DNA of 7,059 nucleotides, taken from assembly GCA_945787425.1 (NCBI GenBank), contig CALZHO010000039.1, positions 1 through 7,059 on the forward strand. The letters are read 5' to 3'. Each line of letters opens with the position of its first letter. Positions within the stretch are counted from its first letter, which is position 1. This document shows positions 1-5,547 of the stretch, in pieces. Source of the stretch: an uncultured Bacteroidales bacterium. GTDB taxonomy: Bacteria > Bacteroidota > Bacteroidia > Bacteroidales > Paludibacteraceae. The notes under the pieces were generated by a model that was not told the DNA's origin, ran no database searches, and worked only from the letters and a program-made list of their open reading frames with translations. Made by a program: the position numbers and the translations under genes.

Positions 1-767
1 CCGATGGTATATTTGTTATAGGTTATCGCCTTCCTACAGAGGCAGAATGGGAGTATGCTGCCTTTGCACCTATGGCAGACGATGATAATTATGGTAGCCC
101 TTCTAATGGAAAAATCTATCCATGGTCAGGTATACACCCTCGTGATTTGAGCAAGAAGAGCAAGGGTAAAATGATGGCCAACTTTGTTCGTGGTAGAGGT
201 GATATGATGGGAATCGCTGGCGCACCTAACGACGGCTATGTGATTACAGCTCCAGTAGATGCTTTTGCTGCAAATGACTTTGGATTGTACAATATGTCGG
301 GTAATGTCAACGAATGGGTGTTAGACGTGTATCGCGAAACGAGCTTTAGTGTAATGACAGAGTATAACCCATATCGTGGAAATGTGTACTCGGTTCTCCA
401 AAAAGATGCGAATGGTAATCCTGTCTTAACCCCTACAGGATGCATGGCTATTGCATTTGACTCTAAAGATGATAAACGTAACTTCAAGGATGGTGATATC
501 ACATCTCGCATTGATACAGATTATCCTCTGGATACGGTAGGCTTGACTGAAGAGCAAATGGCTGAGGTAAAAATAGATCCTACTGATATTTTGGCTCCTC
601 ATATCACAAATACCACACGTGTGTACAAGGGCGGCTCTTGGAACGATCGTATCTATTGGCTCAACCCAACAACGCGCCGTTACTTGGATCAAAGCAAATC
701 TTCCAATACCATTGGCTTCCGCTGTGCAATGAGTATATTAGGAGACGATGTGTATGAACAAAATTAA
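1..767 (+). CDS. gldJ: GldJ-like SUMF1-fold lipoprotein of gliding/type IX secretion, 3' part
   Basis: Only the C-terminal 254 residues are here; the frame is open from the window edge (first full codon at 3), so the start and any lipoprotein signal lie outside. The formylglycine-generating-enzyme (SUMF1) fold shows in order: YRLPTEAEWEYAA (fragment residues 8-20), NDFGLYNMSGNVNEW (91-105), RVYKGGSWNDR (206-216) and TIGFRCAM (236-243). About 100 residues separate NEW from KGGSW and include YNPYRGNVY and NFKDGD; from memory this long insert is typical of GldJ and argues against GldK/PorK, but I could not align them. The two catalytic cysteines that true formylglycine-generating enzymes carry just after the KGGS motif are absent (WNDRIYWLNP instead), so a structural role at the outer-membrane/periplasm side of the secretion machine is inferred, not sulfatase activation. 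The gene ends 12 residues after the FRCAM motif and is followed 23 nt later by gcvH. The alternative call is a GldK-type or unassigned SUMF1 lipoprotein. Confidence 0.72.
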   Translation, partial: DGIFVIGYRLPTEAEWEYAAFAPMADDDNYGSPSNGKIYPWSGIHPRDLSKKSKGKMMANFVRGRGDMMGIAGAPNDGYVITAPVDAFAANDFGLYNMSGNVNEWVLDVYRETSFSVMTEYNPYRGNVYSVLQKDANGNPVLTPTGCMAIAFDSKDDKRNFKDGDITSRIDTDYPLDTVGLTEEQMAEVKIDPTDILAPHITNTTRVYKGGSWNDRIYWLNPTTRRYLDQSKSSNTIGFRCAMSILGDDVYEQN

Positions 768-790
768 TAATTTTTTAATATTACAATTGT

Positions 791-1168
791 ATGAATATCC
801 CTGCTGAATTGCGTTACACCCGTGAGCACGAATGGATTCGTGTGGAAGGTGAAGTAGCTTATGTTGGTATCACGGATTATGCTCAATCCGAATTAGGCGA
901 GATTGTCTTCCTTGATATTAATACACAAGGAGAGACATTAGCTCAAAACGAAGTGTTCGGTTCTGTAGAAGCAGTAAAAACCGTTAGCGATTTGAATATG
1001 CCTGTAGCTGGTGAAGTGTTGGAGGTCAATGAGGTGATTAATGATCAACCCGAATTGGTGAATAACGACCCTTACGGCGAAGGCTGGATGATTAAGATTC
1101 AAATTCAAGATAGCGCTGAATTGGAAACCTTGTTGGACGCAGCTGCTTATCAAGAGATGATTGGCTAA
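791..1168 (+). CDS. gcvH: Glycine cleavage system H protein
   Basis: This 125-residue protein is full length for the family. It carries the lipoyl arm that shuttles the aminomethyl group between the P, T and L proteins of the cytoplasmic glycine cleavage complex. The N-terminus (RYTREHEWIRVEG, residues 8-20) is the usual H-protein opening, and ITDYAQSELGEIVFLD (27-42) follows as expected. The lipoylation site lies in GSVEAVKTVSDL, with Lys63 as the modified lysine by family alignment. DPYGEGWMIKI (93-103) is the conserved late motif. The ATG at 791 gives the standard N-terminus; no Shine-Dalgarno is seen, and the stretch before it is A/T rich. The gene sits 23 nt after the gldJ-like gene with no promoter motif between them, so co-transcription is likely; a strong hairpin follows the stop. 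No gcvP or gcvT is in the window, and a role in lipoate relay cannot be excluded. Confidence 0.96.
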   Translation: MNIPAELRYTREHEWIRVEGEVAYVGITDYAQSELGEIVFLDINTQGETLAQNEVFGSVEAVKTVSDLNMPVAGEVLEVNEVINDQPELVNNDPYGEGWMIKIQIQDSAELETLLDAAAYQEMIG

Positions 1169-1184
1169 TGCCTGTCAAAAATAT

Positions 1185-1224
1185 AAAAAAGAAACGGCCA
1201 GATAATTGGTCGTTTCTTTTTTTA
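1185..1224. terminator. Probable bidirectional hairpin terminator between convergent genes
   Basis: The left arm at 1185-1200 (AAAAAAGAAACGGCCA) pairs with the right arm at 1207-1222 (TGGTCGTTTCTTTTTT) over 16 bp, with one G-T wobble and a GATAAT loop. On the plus strand the arm ends in a T run, which suits rho-independent termination of gcvH, whose stop is at 1168. On the minus strand the A tract at 1177-1190 (interrupted by TAT) reads as a U run, so the same hairpin can stop the DUF4270 gene, whose stop codon begins 22 nt away. The bidirectional role is inferred from symmetry. Confidence 0.88.
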
Positions 1225-1246
1225 TGTGATGAACGAAATGAAGATA

Positions 1247-2686
1247 TTACTTCGATGTGGTCCACATCTTGTTAAATCCCGAATATACTAATTCCAGATC
1301 CATAGGCTGACTGCTGTTGTTTGCAGAGCGAATGTGGGTAGTAGAAATTGTTTGCAATGGCTTGACCGAAGTGATGGTCGAAGATGTAGAAGAGGCAGTT
1401 CCAACAGCCACAGGAACCAACAGAAAGTCCAATTCATCCACCAGCGCGTTAGAGCGTAATTGCTTTGTTAATAAGGCAGATAAGTCATAAGAGTAGAAAT
1501 AAGATATATTACCAAGGGTATCTACACTCGAACTTAATGCGCCTAAAATAGCCAATGTGTCAGAGGGTAATTCGTTGTTCGCAAAAAATGATTCCATTTT
1601 CTCTTCTTGTACCAGAAGCATATAAGAGGCTGGTACATTCCATTGGTCTCGAGGACGGGAAGATGTGGAGTCGTTATGTAGTACGTCAACGGTTAAATTG
1701 GCTTTATTTACATATACACGATAATTGTCTGGATCGCCCAATTGCTGTTTTATCTGCTCGTAAATAGCATACATACTCACAGACAAACGTGTGTATATAT
1801 TAGCTGGTGAAACGATGTAATTTGTGTCGGTTTTCTGCTGTAATTCCTGTAGAACTTGCTCTCTATCGGGGTAAATATAGCGATTGATTTGTCTTACTTC
1901 CGAGTTGGCATAGAACGTTTTGGTGTTGCGGATAATAGAGTCTTGTTGTTCTGGACGTGGAGATGGGAAGTGGTAGTAAACGGACAAGTCTATATGTTTC
2001 ACATAGAGTACGGTGCTTCCGCCAAAATCACTAACGATATATAACCCTTTGAAGGCATGGTTGAACTCTTCTTGCGATTTGAAATCTTGAACCTTGAAAA
2101 AGCGTTTGGCGAAAGCATCGCTCAACTTAATGGAAATACATGAAATAGGTGTATTGTCAGAGGAATAGGCAGAATCCGTAGGCACACCAGCAAAGCAGAT
2201 ATGTGACTGCCTGGAGATATAGGTGGAATCTTCCATGCTGCAAAAAGAGGTGATAGCTGTGTCGCTCGGATAACGACTTTCATAATCCAGCGTGCTTCTA
2301 TCCATCTCATATACCGAAATGCCCAGAGGCGCTAATCCATCGCCATACCAATTCTTATAGTATAGACGGAGAACTACAGAATCCACTGTTGCTCTATCGG
2401 CATAAGGGTATTTGTATCCCTCTGGACATGCAAATTGTGTAAGAATATCCGCTTTTATCGTGCCAAAATGCGTATCGCATTCACCCAGTAAGAAAGAGTC
2501 AGGTGTCAAATAAATCGCAGTACATTCTTGCAGAGATGATGAGACGGAGAATGTATCTGATTTAACCGAAATATGATCCTCTGTACCCAATGTGGATGCT
2601 CCTGCGTTCAGCACATCATTTTGACAACTTGATACGAGCGCAATACAAATAAATAATAATGTATAAATATATTGATTCAATTTCAT
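1247..2686 (-). CDS. DUF4270 domain lipoprotein
   Basis: This 479-residue protein has a lipoprotein signal peptide: MKLNQ, a hydrophobic stretch (residues 6-18), and the lipobox VSSC with Cys21 as the likely lipidated residue. The mature protein begins CQND; acidic or polar residues right after the cysteine fit surface-exported lipoproteins of Bacteroidota, but this is inference. The landmarks FLLGE (65-69), DTHFGTIKADILTQF (71-85), VDSVVLRLYYKNWYGD (101-116) and SVYEMD (124-129) match my memory of the DUF4270 family, which is large, Bacteroidota-specific and of unknown function. No membrane segment is seen after the signal. The start codon overlaps the stop of the upstream GlgA-like gene by 4 nt (ATGA at 2683-2686), implying translational coupling and one transcript. 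The unit ends at a hairpin shared with gcvH. The molecular role is unknown; the family is widely annotated only as a putative lipoprotein. Confidence 0.86.
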   Translation of the reverse strand: MKLNQYIYTLLFICIALVSSCQNDVLNAGASTLGTEDHISVKSDTFSVSSSLQECTAIYLTPDSFLLGECDTHFGTIKADILTQFACPEGYKYPYADRATVDSVVLRLYYKNWYGDGLAPLGISVYEMDRSTLDYESRYPSDTAITSFCSMEDSTYISRQSHICFAGVPTDSAYSSDNTPISCISIKLSDAFAKRFFKVQDFKSQEEFNHAFKGLYIVSDFGGSTVLYVKHIDLSVYYHFPSPRPEQQDSIIRNTKTFYANSEVRQINRYIYPDREQVLQELQQKTDTNYIVSPANIYTRLSVSMYAIYEQIKQQLGDPDNYRVYVNKANLTVDVLHNDSTSSRPRDQWNVPASYMLLVQEEKMESFFANNELPSDTLAILGALSSSVDTLGNISYFYSYDLSALLTKQLRSNALVDELDFLLVPVAVGTASSTSSTITSVKPLQTISTTHIRSANNSSQPMDLELVYSGFNKMWTTSK

Positions 2687-3504
2687 TCTTCTGATATCAA
2701 ACTATTACAAAATGCATAGAATGCATCTTTGTTATCCTCTTCACTATATGGCAGTGTGGTCTTTCCACTATTGTGCAAGTAGTTGCACAAACGCGTGTTG
2801 ACAGATGGAGAATCCAGTACTACTGCATCTGAATTATCAATAGCTAAACGCATCAGGTCTTCGTATCCCACAGGTAATCCTGCAATACTGCGCACATCGC
2901 CTTGCAACATGCCATCTACCATCAGTTTATCCACAAACTTAGTACCAAACGGAGTAGTGTATTCCTCATTATCCAATGACAATATTACTTTTGTGCCACT
3001 GAAGAAAGGTGTGTCGTGATATGCTTTCTTTACATACAGCGGAACCAATGCCGACATCCAACCCGAACAGCAGATAATGTCTGGTGTCCAACGTAATTTC
3101 TTGATGGTTTCCAACACGCCTCTTGCAAAGAAGATACAACGCTCGTCGTTATCTTTGTACTCATTGCCTTCAGCGTCCACTATATCCTTGCGACGATGAA
3201 AATAAACATCATTGTCGATAAAGTAAATTTGAATACGGGCAGATTGAATACTCGCCACTTTGATCAAGAGTGGATGATCCGAATCAGAGATAATGAGATT
3301 GATACCCGACAACCGAATCACCTCGTGTAACTGGTTGCGACGCTCGTTGATTTCACCAAACTTAGGCATAAAAGTTCGGGTCTCAAAACCTTTGGATTGG
3401 AAATACTCAGGCATTTGACGGTTACGCAAGCGTATAGGGCTTTCTGTATCCAAAAATGGATATATCTGCTGTGAAACAAATAAAATACGTTTGGGCTCTT
3501 TCAT
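2683..3504 (-). CDS. GlgA-like (GT5 N-terminal domain) protein, probably not an active glycogen synthase
   Basis: The predicted protein has 273 residues, while canonical bacterial glycogen synthases have about 480, so only the N-terminal Rossmann half is present. Matches to the GT5 N-domain are KRILFVSQQIYPF (residues 5-17), the FMPKFGEINERR stretch (45-56), IYFIDNDVYFHRR (93-105, compare the family's IDHPxYFDR), ERCIFFARGVLE (121-132) and PDIICCSGWMSALVPLYVK (141-159). The ADP-glucose-binding KTGGL motif near the N-terminus is replaced by DTESPIRLR, and the family's DWH region with its catalytic histidine reads CSGW. The C-terminal GT-B domain is missing. Such short genes are often annotated 'glycogen/starch synthase' in Bacteroidales, but activity is doubtful. 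I chose the ATG at 3504, because the possible start at 3582 would add 26 non-family residues and lie upstream of the predicted promoter. It overlaps the DUF4270 start (ATGA) and diverges from panC. Confidence 0.85.
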   Translation of the reverse strand: MKEPKRILFVSQQIYPFLDTESPIRLRNRQMPEYFQSKGFETRTFMPKFGEINERRNQLHEVIRLSGINLIISDSDHPLLIKVASIQSARIQIYFIDNDVYFHRRKDIVDAEGNEYKDNDERCIFFARGVLETIKKLRWTPDIICCSGWMSALVPLYVKKAYHDTPFFSGTKVILSLDNEEYTTPFGTKFVDKLMVDGMLQGDVRSIAGLPVGYEDLMRLAIDNSDAVVLDSPSVNTRLCNYLHNSGKTTLPYSEEDNKDAFYAFCNSLISEE

Positions 3505-3539
3505 AATTGTATTAGTTAAATGATAACACTTTCCCGCTA

Positions 3540-3570
3540 CAAAGGTACGAAAAAAAAATGAGATGGCATA
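3540..3570 (-). promoter_or_regulatory. Bacteroidota-type promoter for the GlgA-like/DUF4270 unit
   Basis: On the minus strand TACCTTTG (3547 to 3540) matches the phylum -7 consensus TAnnTTTG perfectly. A TATG at 3570-3567, a 3-of-4 match to the -33 TTTG, lies 19 nt upstream. Transcription would start near 3534, leaving about 30 nt before the ATG at 3504. The 9-mer GTACCTTTG is shared exactly with the panC and proS promoter candidates. Confidence 0.72.
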
Positions 3571-3572
3571 AT

Positions 3573-3586
3573 TTTTTTGCAAAAAA
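3573..3586. repeat. Perfect 14-bp A/T palindrome centred between divergent promoters
   Basis: TTTTTTGCAAAAAA is a perfect inverted repeat whose centre (3579/3580) coincides with the midpoint between the two facing -33 elements, at 3567-3570 (minus strand) and 3588-3591 (plus strand). It could be a shared UP-like A/T element or a regulator-binding site. A/T-rich intergenic composition alone could also produce it. Confidence 0.45.
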
Positions 3587-3587
3587 C

Positions 3588-3618
3588 TTTCTTTTTTCCC
3601 ATAAATGTTGTACCTTTG
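3588..3618 (+). promoter_or_regulatory. Bacteroidota-type promoter for panC-pdxB
   Basis: TACCTTTG at 3611-3618 is a perfect TAnnTTTG -7 element, and TTTC at 3588-3591, a 3-of-4 match to the -33 TTTG, lies 19 nt upstream. Transcription would start near 3625, giving a leader of about 35 nt to the ATG at 3660. This position also supports rejecting the in-frame ATG at 3558, which lies upstream of the promoter. Confidence 0.75.
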
Positions 3619-3659
3619 CAGACTTTTTCGATAAAAATAACAGAATATTTGAATTATTT

Positions 3660-4514
3660 ATGCAAATTATAACCACAAAATCCGAACTAATCCGTCAGGT
3701 AAAAGCTTGTACTCGTCAGGGCAAGACCATCGGTTTTGTACCTACTATGGGTGCTCTTCATGCGGGACACGCTTCGCTGATTCAGCGCGCGTGTAGTGAA
3801 AACGAAGTTTGTTATGTCAGTGTATTCGTGAACCCTACCCAGTTTAATAATGCGGAGGACCTATTGAAATATCCTCGTAACTTAGAAAAAGATGCTGTGT
3901 TGTTGGAGTCGCTGGGAGTACATTTTGTCTTTGCACCAACTCCAGAAGAGATGTATAGCAAAGAGGAAATGGAACAACCATTCTCTTTTGACTTCAATGG
4001 GTTAGATCAAGTGATGGAGGGAAAAATGCGTCCTGGTCATTTCAATGGGGTTGTGCAGGTGGTAAGTCGCCTATTTGATTTGGTGCAACCAACGCGTGCA
4101 TATTTTGGCGAAAAGGACTTTCAGCAATTAGCCATCATTCGCCATATGGTAGAGCGATCTGATTTGGCAGAGCGTTACAAGGGATTGCAAATTATTGGTT
4201 GTCCTATTGTACGCGAAACAAATGGTTTAGCCATGAGTAGCCGCAATGAGCGTTTGTCAGAGCAAGAGAAACAAATAGCAGTAGGCATATCTCAAACGCT
4301 TCTCTCATCGTTGGAGTGGGCAAAAAAGGCTTCCGTATCACAGGTGCAGCAGCAAGTGATAGATACCATTAATGCCATTGAGGGATTAGAGGTGGAATAC
4401 TACGACATTGTGGATAAAACGACCCTTCAACCTACAGATTCGTTTGAGAATGCGGTAGGATGTGTGACCGTATATTGTGGTCCAGTGCGCTTAATAGATA
4501 ATATACAATATTGA
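3660..4514 (+). CDS. panC: Pantothenate synthetase (pantoate--beta-alanine ligase)
   Basis: The cytoplasmic enzyme joins pantoate and beta-alanine with ATP, via pantoyl adenylate, to make pantothenate for coenzyme A. At 284 residues it is full length. Family motifs are intact: PTMGALHAGH (residues 28-37, containing the HIGH-like HAGH), VFVNPTQF (55-62), RPGHFNGV (124-131), FGEKDFQQL (149-157) and the KMSKS-like MSSRN (192-196). No key residue appears lost. The ATG at 3660 gives the normal MQIITTKSEL opening; an in-frame ATG at 3558 would add 34 residues of low-complexity Phe/Asn-rich sequence and precede the promoter. The gene diverges from the GlgA-like gene and its stop overlaps the pdxB start by 4 nt (TTGA, 4511-4514). 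In several Bacteroides genomes panD follows panC as I recall; here pdxB takes that place. Confidence 0.97.
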   Translation: MQIITTKSELIRQVKACTRQGKTIGFVPTMGALHAGHASLIQRACSENEVCYVSVFVNPTQFNNAEDLLKYPRNLEKDAVLLESLGVHFVFAPTPEEMYSKEEMEQPFSFDFNGLDQVMEGKMRPGHFNGVVQVVSRLFDLVQPTRAYFGEKDFQQLAIIRHMVERSDLAERYKGLQIIGCPIVRETNGLAMSSRNERLSEQEKQIAVGISQTLLSSLEWAKKASVSQVQQQVIDTINAIEGLEVEYYDIVDKTTLQPTDSFENAVGCVTVYCGPVRLIDNIQY

Positions 4515-5476
4515 ATAATAAGGTGCGCGTAGTTGTTGACAAAGGGATTCCTTTCTTGGAAGGTGTGTTTGATCCGATTGCAGAAGCTGTCTTTCTTTCT
4601 CCAGAGGAAATAAACGCGCATACTGTTCGTGAAGCAGATGCTCTTTTCGTGCGCACGCGCACGAGAATAAATAAGGAATTGCTTGCGAGTAGCCGTGTAC
4701 GTTTTGTCGCAACAGCCACTATTGGTTATGATCATATAGACCAAGATTATTGTCGTGCGGCAGGTGTTCATTGGGTTTCGTGTCCAGGCTGCAATGCACA
4801 GGCTGTCTGTGACTATGTACAAGAAGTGTTGAGCACATTGCGTCCTCAAGCCCATGGCAAGACGATTGGAGTGGTCGGCTATGGCCACGTAGGTAAGTTG
4901 GTGGCTGACATGGCAAGTCATATGGGCTATGAAGTAATGCTTTCTGACCCGCCATTAGGCATCGGGAAAACGCTTAAGGAAATTGCTATTCAATGCGATG
5001 TTCTCACTTTCCACACACCGCTAACCCATGGTGGAGAATATCCCACTTTCCATTTATGCGATGCAGAGGTGTTGCGTCTTTGCAAGCAGAATGCGCTGAT
5101 TATTAATGCCGCCCGTGGTGGGGTTATCGATGAACAAGCTCTCTTATCATACCTTATTCCCTCATCGCCTCATCGCCTGTTCAGCGCAATCGACTGTTGG
5201 GAAGGAGAACCGCAGGTCAACAAGGCGCTACTGCAACACGTCGATTTGGCATCTTTTCACATTGCTGGTTACTCTGTTTTGGGCAAAATGCGCGCCAGTG
5301 AGATGTGTTTACGGGCTTTTTGTGAATTTTTCTCGCTTCCTATTTTGTCAATCAACAAAAAATTAGTACCTTTGCACGGAGATTCGGAATCTGGTTGGTT
5401 AAAGCGCATTTCTGACCAACTCAAGGCCCAGCCCGAGCAATTTGAACAACTTCGAAAATCATATCCGCTACGCTAA
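4511..5476 (+). CDS. pdxB: 4-phosphoerythronate dehydrogenase (vitamin B6 synthesis)
   Basis: PdxB oxidises 4-phosphoerythronate to 2-oxo-3-hydroxy-4-phosphobutanoate in the DXP-dependent pyridoxal phosphate pathway. It has the D-2-hydroxyacid dehydrogenase layout: an N-terminal lid with ADALFVRTRT (residues 42-51) and ATATIGYDHID (67-77), PGCNAQAV (92-99), the NAD-binding GYGHVG (123-128) with acidic Asp146 after the next strand, then catalytic Arg202 (NAARGGVID), Glu231 (EGEP) and His250 (FHIAGYS). At 321 residues it is shorter than E. coli PdxB (378), because the C-terminal dimerisation domain is reduced to roughly 40 residues. No ATG start is available: an in-frame TAA at 4499 closes the frame upstream and the first internal ATG is deep in the gene. 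I chose the TTG at 4511, which overlaps the panC stop; GTG at 4523 is the alternative. The last 100 nt appear to hold the proS promoter. A relative in the same dehydrogenase family is possible but less likely. Confidence 0.9.
   Translation: MNNKVRVVVDKGIPFLEGVFDPIAEAVFLSPEEINAHTVREADALFVRTRTRINKELLASSRVRFVATATIGYDHIDQDYCRAAGVHWVSCPGCNAQAVCDYVQEVLSTLRPQAHGKTIGVVGYGHVGKLVADMASHMGYEVMLSDPPLGIGKTLKEIAIQCDVLTFHTPLTHGGEYPTFHLCDAEVLRLCKQNALIINAARGGVIDEQALLSYLIPSSPHRLFSAIDCWEGEPQVNKALLQHVDLASFHIAGYSVLGKMRASEMCLRAFCEFFSLPILSINKKLVPLHGDSESGWLKRISDQLKAQPEQFEQLRKSYPLR
5344..5374 (+). promoter_or_regulatory. Intragenic promoter for proS inside the pdxB 3' end
   Basis: TTTG (5344-5347), a 19-nt spacer, then TACCTTTG (5367-5374) is a complete match to the Bacteroidota -33/-7 consensus and the best promoter in the window. 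It lies about 100 nt before the pdxB stop. Transcription would begin near 5380, giving proS a leader of about 168 nt. The surrounding codons (SINKKLVPLHG) show no obvious family constraint that would explain the match. Confidence 0.78.
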
Positions 5477-5530
5477 ACAACACTAAACAACACTAAACAA
5501 CACTAAACAACTCTAAACAACACTGAACTA
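5471..5530 (+). repeat. Six-copy 10-bp direct repeat in the pdxB-proS gap
   Basis: Six contiguous 10-bp units with consensus CACTAAACAA: unit 1 CGCTAAACAA (5471), units 2-4 exact (5481, 5491, 5501), unit 5 CTCTAAACAA (5511) and unit 6 CACTGAACTA (5521). The first unit contains the pdxB stop codon (5474-5476). The five intact units each contain TAA, and the 10-nt period places stops in all three frames. There are no spacers, so this is a tandem repeat, not a CRISPR array. It would be transcribed in both the pdxB read-through and the proS leader RNA; its A/C-rich plus strand should be unstructured. Confidence 0.95.
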
Positions 5531-5547
5531 AAAATATCAATACTATA

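Noticed and set aside
3224..3231. TAAATTTG, a formal match to the -7 consensus on the plus strand
   Set aside because: It lies antisense inside the GlgA-like gene with no -33 element at suitable spacing (the nearest TTG is only 9 nt upstream) and no plus-strand gene directly downstream.
3505..3582. N-terminal extension of the GlgA-like protein from an ATG at 3582
   Set aside because: The added 26 residues do not resemble the GT5 start, and the predicted promoter at 3540-3570 would lie inside the extension.
3558..3659. N-terminal extension of PanC from an ATG at 3558
   Set aside because: PanC proteins begin at the MQII-type opening; the extra 34 residues translate the A/T-rich promoter region.
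4427..4921. Open antisense frame of 164 codons across the panC-pdxB junction, plus overlapping antisense frames
   Set aside because: It lies opposite two confidently identified genes, has no family-like motifs and no promoter; it is a shadow of their codon use.
5471..5530. CRISPR array or phage attachment site
   Set aside because: Units are 10 bp and contiguous with no spacers, no cas or integrase genes are present, and the flanks are housekeeping genes.
5380..5547. T-box riboswitch or attenuating leader peptide before proS
   Set aside because: There is no ATG-initiated short ORF, no T-box-like sequence, and no terminator hairpin with a U run before the start codon.
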